A DNA stretch of 64,000 nt from NCBI GenBank assembly GCA_964568145.1, contig CAZMOZ010000004.1:1-64000 (forward strand), given 5' to 3'. Source of the stretch: DSVZ01 sp964568145 (GTDB lineage: Bacteria; Verrucomicrobiota; Verrucomicrobiia; Limisphaerales; J093). A model generated the notes under the pieces. The model worked only from the letters and a program-made list of their open reading frames with translations. It was not told where the DNA came from and made no database searches. Of the stretch, positions 26,753 through 35,266 are shown piece after piece; positions within the stretch are counted from its first letter, which is position 1, and the number at the start of each line of letters is the position of its first letter. Position numbers and translations under genes: made by a program.

Positions 26753-28063
26753 ATGCCGCCCTCATTCACGCTGGCCGAACGTCTCAGCAATCGCAAGTTA
26801 CTGACCACCATCTCAAAGTTCGCCGGTGGCAACCTGGTGGCCACCGTGATGAACATGTTGGCCGGCTTTCTAACCGCCCGCCTCGTGGGGCCTGCGGTGC
26901 TGGGCCTGTTCAACAGCATCGGTCTGGTGGCCGGGTATGCCCCTTGGTTGATGCTCGGCGTGGGCAACGGCTTGGGCCGGGAACTGCCCTACTGGATGGG
27001 TAAGGGCGACCCCGACCGCGCCCGCAACCTGACCGCCGTGGCCCAAGCGTGGGCCATGGCCATGGCCACATTGTCAGCAGCGGCGCTGGCTGGGATCGCG
27101 CTCTGGCAGGCGTTTCGAGGCCGTTGGGATCTGGCTGTGGGCTGGGCGGCCAACGCTTTCGGCATCTGGGTGCTGTTGTTTTCGACGCTGTACCTGCGCT
27201 TCACCTTCCGCTCTAGTCTGGATTTCCCGCGGCTGGCCAAAATCAACATGACCCAGGGAGTGCTGAGCCTGTTCCTGGTATGGCTGGCGGCCCTGTGGGG
27301 TTTTTACGGACTGTGCGTGCGAGCGGTGGTGATGACCGGGGCGCAACTGGCACAGTTTTGGCACTGGCGTCCGCTGAAGGTCCGCGCTGTCTGGTCCACC
27401 CCGCAGTTTTTCCACCTGTTGAAGGTGGGGACTCCCATTATGTTGGTAGGCCAATTGAGCGCTTGGTGGGGCACCCTGAACGACACGCTCATCCTGGCCT
27501 ACTTCGACAGCGTCAACCTGGGTTTGTACGCCTTGGTGAGCCTGGGCACCAAGCCGCTGGGCATCTTCGGCGAAGCGGTCAGCAGCGTGGTCTATCCCCA
27601 CATGACCTCCGAGTTCGGACGCACCGGCAACGTCCGCCAGTCCCTGCGCATCGCCACCGTACCGGTGCTGGTGTTGCTGCCGTTGAACGTGGTGCTCATT
27701 GGCCTGGGGTGGTGGCTGGCGCCGGTGCTGGTGCCCCTGTTGCTGCCGCAATACACCGCGGCCATCCCCGCCCTGCAATGGAACCTGCTAATTTGGTTGC
27801 CGCTGTCCTTCCGGTCCTACAACAACGTGTTCATGGCCACTGGCCGCATGGTTCCTTACTTCCTATGCCTGGTGGGCGGTATGCTGGCCTACCTGGCGGC
27901 CCTGCACCTGATCCTCGAAGCGCGCCGAGACTTGGTGGCCTATGCCCAGGCCATGGTTGTGGGGCGCACGGTGTTCATGCTGCTGTGTTTCGGTTACATC
28001 GCGGTCATGCTCGGGGGTGAGCGGAAATCCGCCGCCCCGGCTTCGGAAACCCCGGCTCCATGA
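26753..28063 (+). CDS. Polysaccharide flippase-like membrane protein (Wzx/MATE superfamily)
   Basis: Integral membrane protein of 436 residues with about 12 hydrophobic segments. It starts with a cytoplasmic helix and VATVMNMLAGFLTARLVGPA, a motif region shared by oligosaccharide flippases. It would move the undecaprenyl-linked repeat unit across the inner membrane. I prefer ATG 26753; an upstream ATG at 26660 would add a low-quality leader. It follows the CMP-sugar gene and overlaps the next gene by ATGA. Confidence 0.82.
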   Translation: MPPSFTLAERLSNRKLLTTISKFAGGNLVATVMNMLAGFLTARLVGPAVLGLFNSIGLVAGYAPWLMLGVGNGLGRELPYWMGKGDPDRARNLTAVAQAWAMAMATLSAAALAGIALWQAFRGRWDLAVGWAANAFGIWVLLFSTLYLRFTFRSSLDFPRLAKINMTQGVLSLFLVWLAALWGFYGLCVRAVVMTGAQLAQFWHWRPLKVRAVWSTPQFFHLLKVGTPIMLVGQLSAWWGTLNDTLILAYFDSVNLGLYALVSLGTKPLGIFGEAVSSVVYPHMTSEFGRTGNVRQSLRIATVPVLVLLPLNVVLIGLGWWLAPVLVPLLLPQYTAAIPALQWNLLIWLPLSFRSYNNVFMATGRMVPYFLCLVGGMLAYLAALHLILEARRDLVAYAQAMVVGRTVFMLLCFGYIAVMLGGERKSAAPASETPAP

Positions 28064-29667
28064 GTTCGGTGCGAGGGACAATGCTTTCGCCGCCCGCGCC
28101 AGTGCCCGACGTTTCAGCGGTTCTCCCCCGTGGCGAATGTGGGGTGGACGCCGCCGCGCTGGTGCCGGCGCTCGCTGCGGATGTCCGGCTGGTCGAGGGA
28201 TTGCGGCAGGTTGTTGCCGAAGGCCGCTACGATGGCGTGCCTGTGTCACAGATCGTTCACTCGTTTTTCGCAATCCTGCGACGGCACGGCCGGCTCACTG
28301 CGCCAGGTTGCCGTCCTTTACTAGCCTTGGCTGAGCTGGCCTTGGCGCTGGCCCACCCGCAAGGGATGCTGGCGGCCCTCCCGGGACGGTTGCCACTGGA
28401 CATAGCGCGCTGGCAGGGGCGCATCCTCATTGCTGCCGGAGGGGAGCAGGAAAGGTCGCGCCGGCTCTGGCAACCGCTGGCCGGGGCCTTTGGACCGGCG
28501 GAAGGCCTGCTCGTGGCGGGAGGTCGCAGCCAGTTGCGGCACCTGCCGGCGGGCCTGCCCGCCGTGGTCCTCAGTGATTTTCCGCCCGCCTGGCTGGCCA
28601 CGCGCCGGTGGCTGCTGGCCCGGCTGGGACGCTGGCTGCGCGGGCTGGCGGAGGTTTGTGCCGACTGCGGGTTCGCCCCGGCCGCCCGCTGGCGGCTGGC
28701 AGCGCAGTTGGTGCATCAGACCGGCAAGATCGCCACCGCGCTCGGTCTGTGCGAGCGGCTGAAGCCGCGCGCCTTGGTGGTGAACTGGGATCGCAACCCC
28801 ATCGGTTCGGTGCTGTGCGCCGCCCTGTCCTCGCGGGGCGTGCCCACCTTCACGCTCGTGCATGGCGCGTTCGGCGCGCAAAACCAGGGCGGCTTCCTGC
28901 CTCTGGGCGCCCGCTTTGTGCTCACCTGGGGGGACATCCACACGGAATTGCTGCGCGGCGCCGGCGTGCCGGCCGAACGCCTGATTCCCGTGGGCGTGTT
29001 CGAACCAAGGCCGGTCCGGCGCCGGCTGGACGACGCCGGGCGCGCGGCGCGGCTGGAACAACTGGGGGCAGACCCCGGCAAGCCCGTGGTGGTGGTCGGC
29101 CTCACCTGTCTGGCCGCCAGTGAACGCCGCGTCTGGGCGGACATCCTGGGCGAGCTGGCGAACCGGCTGCCCGAATTCGTCGTGCTGGGACGGCTGCATC
29201 CCAGCAACTCCCGGGCGTCGTTTGCGGAACTCCTGCAAGAAAATTCCCGGCTCCGGCTGGTGGACGACCGCCTGCTCAACGCCAAACAAACCCTCGAGCT
29301 GGCGGACCTGGTGGTGGTGGACAGCAGCAGCTTCGGCTTTGACGCGATCCAGCACGAAATCCCGGTGCTGGTGCTCGAGCCGCCCGATGGGTCCGGGTAC
29401 TTCTCGCTGATGCGCGAGGCGATGGCGGCGGGCGCGGCGCTTTACGCGCGCGACGTGGGGCAACTGGCCGCCCAAGTTGAAAGCCTGTGGAACGACCCGG
29501 CCCTTCGTCAGCGCCAGCTCGAGCGCGCCCGTGCTTTTGAAGCGCGGTACGTCTGCGCCTATGGCCAGGAAGCGCTGGCCCGCGTGAGGGCGGCCATTGA
29601 GTCGGTGCTGGCCGAAACCCGGAAACCGGGCGCCGGCCCAAGCCCGGATACTCGGATCGGGGTTTGA
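28060..29667 (+). CDS. Possible GT-B glycosyltransferase of the nonulosonate or capsule type
   Basis: 535 residues with no firm family. A C-terminal Rossmann-like half has VVVVGLTCLAASERRVWADI, FVVLGRLHPSNSRAS (about 376) and LADLVVVDSSSFGFDAIQHE then IPVLVLEPP. This arrangement of an HP motif followed by a D-SS-F..A loop occurs in capsule glycerophosphotransferase/sialyltransferase-type GT-B enzymes. RALVVNWDRNPIGSVLCAAL and FTLVHGAFGAQNQGGF resemble the acceptor half. Its ATG overlaps the flippase stop, and it sits behind the CMP-sugar cluster, so a nonulosonic acid transferase is a reasonable guess, not shown. Confidence 0.55.
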   Translation: MSSVRGTMLSPPAPVPDVSAVLPRGECGVDAAALVPALAADVRLVEGLRQVVAEGRYDGVPVSQIVHSFFAILRRHGRLTAPGCRPLLALAELALALAHPQGMLAALPGRLPLDIARWQGRILIAAGGEQERSRRLWQPLAGAFGPAEGLLVAGGRSQLRHLPAGLPAVVLSDFPPAWLATRRWLLARLGRWLRGLAEVCADCGFAPAARWRLAAQLVHQTGKIATALGLCERLKPRALVVNWDRNPIGSVLCAALSSRGVPTFTLVHGAFGAQNQGGFLPLGARFVLTWGDIHTELLRGAGVPAERLIPVGVFEPRPVRRRLDDAGRAARLEQLGADPGKPVVVVGLTCLAASERRVWADILGELANRLPEFVVLGRLHPSNSRASFAELLQENSRLRLVDDRLLNAKQTLELADLVVVDSSSFGFDAIQHEIPVLVLEPPDGSGYFSLMREAMAAGAALYARDVGQLAAQVESLWNDPALRQRQLERARAFEARYVCAYGQEALARVRAAIESVLAETRKPGAGPSPDTRIGV

Positions 29668-29699
29668 ACGGCGTTCTCAGGCCTGTAGTCGGGAGGCTG

Positions 29700-29815
29700 T
29701 TGTGGTGCCGGCCTCCTGGCCTGCCGGGGTGGTGGTGCAGGTTTCCAGCCTGCAGGGGTCTTGCAGCCGGGACGGCTGCACCACAACGGCTGCATCACAG
29801 CAGATGCACCACAAA
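29700..29815. repeat. Hairpin-rich intergenic repeat, family B, copy 1
   Basis: Alternating short palindromes: GTGGTGCAGG then TTTCCAGCCTGCAGG, GCAGCCGGGACGGCTGC, and three copies of (T)GCACCACA or TGCATCACA. The same vocabulary (GTGGTGCAGGC..CCAGCC, GCAGCC.GGATGGCTGC) returns at 31937, 33899 and 48951. Confidence 0.55.
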
Positions 29816-29911
29816 CAGTTACACCACACCCATGCCGCAACCCGGACATCTGCTCCCCAAGCCCGCAATCCTCTCCTGCTCCGCTAGTGAGCACGCCCGC
29901 TTCCTGACCTC

Positions 29912-30883
29912 ATGCCCCTCCCGGTCCTGATCTGCGGCCTCGGCTCCATCGGCCGCCGGCACCTGCGGCATTTCCGCGCCCTGGGCTGCGCGCCGATGCT
30001 GGCTTACCGGACCGGCAAGGCCACGCTGCCGGACGACGGCCAGCCCGCGCCGGACGCGGTGTACCTTTCGCTCGACGAAGCCCTGGCTCAATCACCCGCG
30101 GCGGTGGTGGTCGCCAACCCCACCGCGCTGCATCTCGAAACCGCCCTCGCCGCCGTGCGGGCCGGCTGTCACGTGCTCATCGAGAAGCCGCTGGCCGACC
30201 ACCTCGACGGTTGGGAGGAGCTGGCCGCCGAGGCGGCCCGCCGCGAACGCGTCGTGCACGTGGCGCAAAACTTGCGCTTCCACCCGCAGCTTCTTCGCCT
30301 GCGCGAATGGATCGCCACCGGGCAGCCGCTCGGCAGGGCGTTGCTCGCCCGCGCCCACATCGGCGGGTATCTGCCGGACTGGCATCCGTGGGAGGATTAC
30401 CGTGTTTCCTACGCGGCCCGGCGCGACCTGGGCGGCGGCGCGGCGCTGACCAACATTCACGAACTCGATTACCTGACCTGGCTGCTGGGTCCCGCGCGCC
30501 GCTTCAGCGGCTTCGAACTCCCGTTGCATCCGCTCGGCACGGACGTGGACGAGGCGGCGGCCTTCCTGCTCGAGCACGCCAGCGGCGCGCTTTCCACCGC
30601 CACGCTCAGTCTCGCGCACAAGCCGCCGTCCCGCACCCTCGAACTGTCGTTCACGGGCGGCAATGCCTCGCTCAACCTGTTGACCGGCGTCCTGCAGGTC
30701 GCGTTCCGCGACGGTGCCGTGCGCGAGGACCCGGCCCCCGCCGGCTTTACCGTGGACGACACCTATCGCGCCCAGGCCGCGGACTTCCTTGCGGCCATTG
30801 CGGGCGAACCGACCTTGGGCGCCACCCTGCCCGAGGCGGTGCATGATCTCCAGATCGCCTTATCCGGGAGAAACCGAAGCTGA
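29912..30883 (+). CDS. Gfo/Idh/MocA-family oxidoreductase
   Basis: NAD(P)-dependent sugar oxidoreductase of 323 residues. ICGLGSIGRRHLRHFRALG is the Rossmann motif, VANPTALHLETALAAVRAGC and HVLIEKPLADHLDGWEEL carry the EKP motif with the catalytic Lys, and GGGAALTNIHELDYLTWLLG is the substrate domain signature. It is not closely WbpB-like. Together with the PtmA-like SDR downstream it may modify the amino sugar feeding the nonulosonate path; the exact reaction is unknown. Confidence 0.85.
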   Translation: MPLPVLICGLGSIGRRHLRHFRALGCAPMLAYRTGKATLPDDGQPAPDAVYLSLDEALAQSPAAVVVANPTALHLETALAAVRAGCHVLIEKPLADHLDGWEELAAEAARRERVVHVAQNLRFHPQLLRLREWIATGQPLGRALLARAHIGGYLPDWHPWEDYRVSYAARRDLGGGAALTNIHELDYLTWLLGPARRFSGFELPLHPLGTDVDEAAAFLLEHASGALSTATLSLAHKPPSRTLELSFTGGNASLNLLTGVLQVAFRDGAVREDPAPAGFTVDDTYRAQAADFLAAIAGEPTLGATLPEAVHDLQIALSGRNRS

Positions 30884-30942
30884 ACCAACCCTGCCCGGGC
30901 GCCAGCCCGCTCAGCCGGACAGATGGGAACCACGAAGGAACA

Positions 30943-31076
30943 CCAATGAACACGAACCCATGCCGGCAGTTCGGCCTTGCCGCAATGTATGCCGGCGCGC
31001 CAGCCGGCGGGTGCGCCTGCCGTTATGCGCAAGCGTGCGCGAACCGGAATTCTGCGTGTGGATTCGTGTTCATTGG
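30943..31076. repeat. Intergenic element with 14-bp inverted repeats
   Basis: CCAATGAACACGAA (30943-30956) and TTCGTGTTCATTGG (31063-31076) are perfect inverted copies 106 bases apart. The segment between has further GCCGGC palindromes and no gene. It may be a small non-autonomous element or a processing hairpin between two cotranscribed genes. Confidence 0.5.
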
Positions 31077-31130
31077 CGGTTGAACCAGATGAATCCCGCC
31101 GAAACCGTCCCCCTCCGCCAGCAACCCCTC

Positions 31131-31910
31131 ATGAACGACCCTGTGTTTGACGTGTCCGGCCGCGTGATCGTGCTCACCGGCGCCTGCGGCCTCATCGGCC
31201 GCACGATGGCCAAGGCGTTGCACGAGCGCGGCGCCCGGCTGCTCCTGGCCGACGTGCCGCCCAAGGATCCCGCCGCCTTCGCCGCGGAACTCGGCGGCGA
31301 GGCCGCGGGCTTTCATTGCGACGTCTCGGACGTGAACCAGGTCCGGCAACTGGTTGCCGCCACGCTGGAGCGTCACGGCCGGGTGGACGTGCTCATCAAC
31401 AACCACCATTACCTGGCCAAACAGGCGTGGGACGCCCGCGCCGAGGTGTTCCCCGACGATGCCTGGCGCGGCATCATTGACGTCAACCTCACCGGCACCT
31501 TCCTCATGTGCCGCGAGTTTGGCGCGGTCATGCTCCGGCAGGGCAAGGGCAACATCATCAACCTGGCTTCCACCTACGGGGTGGTGTCCTCGAACCCAGC
31601 GCTCTACACCGACAACAGCCTGGCCAGCCCCATCGCCTACTCGGCCAGCAAGGGCGGGGTGATCATGCTCACGAAGTACCTGGCCTGCTATTGGGGTGGA
31701 CGTGGCGTGCGGGTGAACGCCCTCACGCCGCATGGCGTCTGGAACCGCCACGAGGAGGCCTTCGAGAAGCGCTTCAGCCGGATGACCCCGCTGGGCCGCA
31801 TGATGCAGCCGGAGGAGATCATCGGCGCCACCTTGTTCCTGGCTTCGGATGCCTCCAGCTACGTCAACGGCTCCAACCTGCTGGTCGAAGGCGGCTGGAC
31901 GGCGTGGTGA
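31131..31910 (+). CDS. Short-chain dehydrogenase/reductase (PtmA-like)
   Basis: Classical SDR of 259 residues. VIVLTGACGLIGRTMAKALH is the cofactor motif, VLINNHHY replaces the usual NNAG, the Ser is in NIINLASTYGVV, and YSASKGGVIM gives the Tyr-Lys pair. The overall pattern, including NALTPHGVWNRH and SYVNGSNLLVEGGWTAW, resembles PtmA in Campylobacter legionaminate loci. An ATG at 31089 would add 14 residues; ATG 31131 fits the fold better. Confidence 0.82.
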   Translation: MNDPVFDVSGRVIVLTGACGLIGRTMAKALHERGARLLLADVPPKDPAAFAAELGGEAAGFHCDVSDVNQVRQLVAATLERHGRVDVLINNHHYLAKQAWDARAEVFPDDAWRGIIDVNLTGTFLMCREFGAVMLRQGKGNIINLASTYGVVSSNPALYTDNSLASPIAYSASKGGVIMLTKYLACYWGGRGVRVNALTPHGVWNRHEEAFEKRFSRMTPLGRMMQPEEIIGATLFLASDASSYVNGSNLLVEGGWTAW

Positions 31911-31936
31911 GGGGGGAGTGGATGCCAGAGGCCATT

Positions 31937-32056
31937 TGTGGTGCAGGCTTCCAGCCCGCAGAACTGTGGTATGGGCTTCCAACGCGCAAAAGCCAGGCTG
32001 CGCCGCTGCAGGCAAGATGTTTGCACCACAGGCAGCCAGGATGGCTGCCCCACAAC
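31937..32056. repeat. Hairpin-rich intergenic repeat, family B, copy 2
   Basis: Contains GTGGTGCAGGCTTCCAGCC, a variant GTGGTATGGGCTTCCAACG, and the palindrome GGCAGCCAGGATGGCTGCC. It lies between the SDR and acyltransferase genes and shows no coding frame. Confidence 0.55.
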
Positions 32057-32138
32057 CGGCTGGCGGGTGTGACAGGTCCTGTGAGGCGGAATCCGGCTCG
32101 AGCGGGGACATCCGCCTGCCGGTTGGAAACTTGATCGG

Positions 32139-32828
32139 ATGAGCCTGCTGTTTCGCGCTCTTTGCTGGCTGCCGGTGCCTGGGCAACTGCTCCTGGACCG
32201 CTGGCCCTGGCCCTGGTGGCTCCGGGCCGCGGGCGTCCAATGCGGGCGCGCCGTTCGTTGCACGGGATTGCCACGCGTCCGCATCGCCCGCGGCGGGGAG
32301 ATCCGGCTGGGCAACGGCGTGCACCTGGTTTCCAGGAGCGGCGCGAATCCGCTTTGGTTGCAGCGGCCCTGTGCCTTGAGCGCACGCGCCGGCGCAAAGA
32401 TCGTGATCGGCGACGGCTCCGGGCTTTCCGGCGTGGTGATCTGCGCCGCCAGTTCCGTCGAAATCGGCGCGCGTGTCCTGGTCGGCGCCAATTGCACGAT
32501 CGTGGACACGGATTTCCACCCGCTGTCGCCCGAAGCCCGGCGTGAGCACACCACCCGGGGCGCCGTCAGCCGGCCGATCCGCATCGGTGATGACGTGTTC
32601 ATCGGCATGCATGCGCTGATCCTCAAAGGCACGGAGCTCGGCGACGGTTGCGTGGTGGGCGCAGGCGCCGTCGTGGCGGGCTGTTTCCCGCCGCGCAGCA
32701 TCGTGGCCGGCAATCCGGCCCGGGTGGTGAAGGAATTGCCGGCCAGCCCGCGTCTGGCGGGTGCCGACCGCGTTGCTTCAATCGAAGGCGAATCCGCCGC
32801 CGCGCCGGCATTCAGAACGAATCCATGA
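32139..32828 (+). CDS. Hexapeptide-repeat acyltransferase (WbbJ/maltose acetyltransferase type)
   Basis: 229 residues. An N-terminal hydrophobic stretch is followed by a left-handed beta-helix. VEIGARVLVGANCTIVDTDF then HPLSP is the characteristic NCxIxDxDxHP block with the catalytic His of WbbJ-like acetyltransferases, and IGDDVFIGMHALILKGTELG plus VVAGNPARVVKELP close the helix. It likely acetylates a sugar of the repeat unit. The stop overlaps the next ATG (ATGA). Confidence 0.85.
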   Translation: MSLLFRALCWLPVPGQLLLDRWPWPWWLRAAGVQCGRAVRCTGLPRVRIARGGEIRLGNGVHLVSRSGANPLWLQRPCALSARAGAKIVIGDGSGLSGVVICAASSVEIGARVLVGANCTIVDTDFHPLSPEARREHTTRGAVSRPIRIGDDVFIGMHALILKGTELGDGCVVGAGAVVAGCFPPRSIVAGNPARVVKELPASPRLAGADRVASIEGESAAAPAFRTNP

Positions 32829-33874
32829 ACAAACTCCTGGTCACCGGCTCCAGCGGCCTGATCGGCTCCGAGGTGGTGACGCACTTCGACGCCCTGGGCT
32901 GGGAGGTCCACGGCGTGGACAACAACCTGCGGGCCGACTTCTTCGGCCCGGGCGGCGACACCGAATGGAACCGCCGCCGGCTGGAGGCCACCTGCCGCCG
33001 CTTCCGGCATCATCCGCTGGACATTCGCGACCGCGCGCGGGTGCGCGAGTGCCTGGCCACGCTGCAGCCGGACCTGGTGGTCCACACCGCGGCGCAGCCC
33101 TCGCACGATCTGGCCGCCAGCCGGCCGTTTGACGACTTCGACGTGAACGCGGTGGGCACGTTGAACCTGCTCGAGGCCACGCGGCAGGCGGCCCCGGCGG
33201 CGGTGTTCGTCCACATGTCCACGAACAAGGTCTATGGCGACTCACCCAACGAACTGCCGCTGCGGGAGCTGGAAAAGCGCTGGGACTACGCGCGGCCCGA
33301 GGACTTCCACGGCATCCGCGAGACCCAGCGGATTGACCAGTCCAAGCACTCGCTCTTCGGCGCGTCCAAGGTGGCGGCGGACCTCCTGGTGCAGGAATAC
33401 GGCCGGTACTTCGGCATGAAGACCTGCTGCCTGCGCGGCGGCTGTCTGACCGGTCCGAACCATTCCGGGGTCGAGCTGCATGGCTTCCTGAGCTACCTGG
33501 TGAAGGTGAACCTCACGGGCGGGACGTACCGGGTGTTCGGCTACAAGGGCAAGCAGGTACGGGACAACATCCACTCGCACGACGTGGCGCGGTTCATCGA
33601 GGAATTCGCCCGGGCGCCGCGCTGTGGCGAGGTTTACAACCTGGGCGGCGGGCGGGGGAACTCCTGCTCGATCCTCGAGGCCTTTGACCGCGTGGCGGCC
33701 CTCACCGGTCGGCCCATGCAGTTCGAGTACGTGGAGCAGGCCCGGGAGGGCGACCACATCTGCTACATCTCGGACTTGGGCAAGCTGCGGGCGCACTATC
33801 CGGCCTGGGACATCACGCGGAGCCTGGACGCGATCTTTGAGGAAATGGTGGCCGGGTGGCGGCGGCGGCTGTGA
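32825..33874 (+). CDS. SDR nucleotide-sugar epimerase, CDP-paratose 2-epimerase-like
   Basis: 349 residues. TGSSGLIGSEVVTHFDALG binds NAD, MSTNKVYGDSPNELPL and LRGGCLTGPNHSGVELHGFL are signature segments of CDP-paratose/tyvelose epimerase-like proteins, and YKGKQVRDNIHSHDVARF is also typical. The usual catalytic YxxxK appears as F-GASK in HSLFGASKVAADLL, so Phe replaces Tyr. I recall this substitution in related bacterial proteins, so it may define a subfamily rather than a dead enzyme. The substrate is unknown. Confidence 0.78.
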   Translation: MNKLLVTGSSGLIGSEVVTHFDALGWEVHGVDNNLRADFFGPGGDTEWNRRRLEATCRRFRHHPLDIRDRARVRECLATLQPDLVVHTAAQPSHDLAASRPFDDFDVNAVGTLNLLEATRQAAPAAVFVHMSTNKVYGDSPNELPLRELEKRWDYARPEDFHGIRETQRIDQSKHSLFGASKVAADLLVQEYGRYFGMKTCCLRGGCLTGPNHSGVELHGFLSYLVKVNLTGGTYRVFGYKGKQVRDNIHSHDVARFIEEFARAPRCGEVYNLGGGRGNSCSILEAFDRVAALTGRPMQFEYVEQAREGDHICYISDLGKLRAHYPAWDITRSLDAIFEEMVAGWRRRL

Positions 33875-33898
33875 GGAGGGCTGGCCATCTCAGCGGCT

Positions 33899-34035
33899 GT
33901 GGTGCAGGCATCTTGCCTGCTGGTGTTGTTGGCTGGCTCTTGCAGGCTGGAAGCCTGCACCATAAGGACTTTGTGGTGCAGCCATCCTGGCTTGCGATCC
34001 ACAAACTCAAGCGGACGTTGGGCAGGCAAGCTGCC
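33899..34035. repeat. Hairpin-rich intergenic repeat, family B, copy 3
   Basis: Starts GTGGTGCAGGCATCTTGCCT and continues with CAGGCTGGAAGCCTG, GTGGTGCAGCCATCCTGGCT and GGGCAGGCAAGCTGCCC. These are several short stems of the same theme as 29700 and 31937. No gene. Confidence 0.55.
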
Positions 34036-34077
34036 CGGACCTCAAACCTTGCACGCTGATGACCAAGGCTGCGTGTG

Positions 34078-35256
34078 ATGCCTACTCCTTCGACCGTGAT
34101 TAACCGGCGTCGCGTGCTGGTGGTGTGCAGGAGTTTGCCACCCACCGCTTCAGGCACACCAGTCATCGTTGGCAATCTCGCACGCGCCTTCACTCGGGGG
34201 GAGATGGTGCTGGCAGGTGAGTTGGCGGACTCGGGAACGACGGGTGCTTGGAACCCGTGCTGGCCCGAACGGGTTGTTGTCGGACATGCCCGGTCTGTGG
34301 GGGGACGTTTACGGCGTGAAGTCCGGTTGCTTAAGCTGCCCTTGGTCACGACACGACTGGCGCGTCTGGCACACCAGCAGCAATGCACGGACATTCTTGC
34401 CGTCTATCCGGATGAAGCGTTTTTGTGGGCGGCGTTGAGGGCGAGTTTGCGAGCCGGGTGCCGGTTCTACCCGTACTTTCACAACACCTATCTGGAAAGC
34501 CGATGGGGGTGGAGTGTGCATCTGGCCCGCTGGCTGCAACCCCGGGTCTTTCAGGCCGCCCGCCACGTGTTTGTCATGAGCCAAGGCTTGGTGGAGTTGT
34601 ACCGCGACCGCTACCCGGAAATGACCCCCCGCTGCAGCGCTTTGGTGCATTCGTTTCCGGAAGCCGTCCCCCCGTTTGCAGAACCCGGACTGTCGAGCGA
34701 ACGAATCTTTGCCTTGAGCGGGAACATCAATCCAAGCTGCGTTGATGCTGCCCGACGGCTGTGCCAGGCAGTGGCCCAAATCACTGGGGCCCGACTCCAG
34801 TTTTACACTGGGCAAACGCGGGCGGAATTGGAGCGCCTGGGGGTCTGGAATGGGATGGCTAGCTGCACACGTTTGAACCGGAGAGAGCTGTTGCAGGCAT
34901 TGGCCCGGACCGAAATGCAGCTGCTCCCGCACGGATTTACCAGCAGCATGTCCCAAGTCGAGTGCGAGACGATCTTCCCCACGCGTACCATCGAGTACCT
35001 GATCTCCGGCCGTCCCATTCTGGCGCACAGCCCGCCCGGTGTGTTCCTGACGCGGTTTCTGAAGGAGCACGACTGCGCGCTGGTGGTCGAGGAAGCAAAC
35101 ACCCAGACCATCCTCGAGGGCATCCAGCGCCTGCGCGATGACGCGGCGTTGCGCGCGCGACTGGTGCGTAATGCGTTGGAGACGGCGCGCTTGTTCCACA
35201 TCTCCCGCGTCTCCGCGCACTTCCGGGAAGTTCTGGAAATGCCGGTCACCACCTGA
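34078..35256 (+). CDS. Glycosyltransferase, GT4-like
   Basis: 392 residues. The N-terminal part VLVVCRSLPPTASGTPVIVG is a GT-B donor/acceptor start with the S..SGTP loop. The C-terminal half has FALSGNINPSC and a TIEYLISGRPILAHSPPG block that replaces the usual E-x7-E region. It probably adds one sugar of the repeat unit. Base composition is slightly lower in GC than the preceding nucleotide-sugar genes. Two tandem ATGs (34075 and 34078) exist; either could be used. Confidence 0.78.
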   Translation: MPTPSTVINRRRVLVVCRSLPPTASGTPVIVGNLARAFTRGEMVLAGELADSGTTGAWNPCWPERVVVGHARSVGGRLRREVRLLKLPLVTTRLARLAHQQQCTDILAVYPDEAFLWAALRASLRAGCRFYPYFHNTYLESRWGWSVHLARWLQPRVFQAARHVFVMSQGLVELYRDRYPEMTPRCSALVHSFPEAVPPFAEPGLSSERIFALSGNINPSCVDAARRLCQAVAQITGARLQFYTGQTRAELERLGVWNGMASCTRLNRRELLQALARTEMQLLPHGFTSSMSQVECETIFPTRTIEYLISGRPILAHSPPGVFLTRFLKEHDCALVVEEANTQTILEGIQRLRDDAALRARLVRNALETARLFHISRVSAHFREVLEMPVTT

Positions 35257-35266
35257 AGCACCCAAG

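Noticed and set aside
29912..30883. Calling the Gfo/Idh gene WbpB to complete a diacetamido-uronate pathway with the WbpA- and WbpE-like genes
   Set aside because: Its N-terminal motif differs from the WbpB type as I know it, and it lies 10 kb from the other two genes; kept as a general Gfo/Idh enzyme.
29700..34035. Family-B clusters considered as a CRISPR array or tRNA genes
   Set aside because: Repeat order and spacing are irregular and lie between genes; no cloverleaf and no cas genes.
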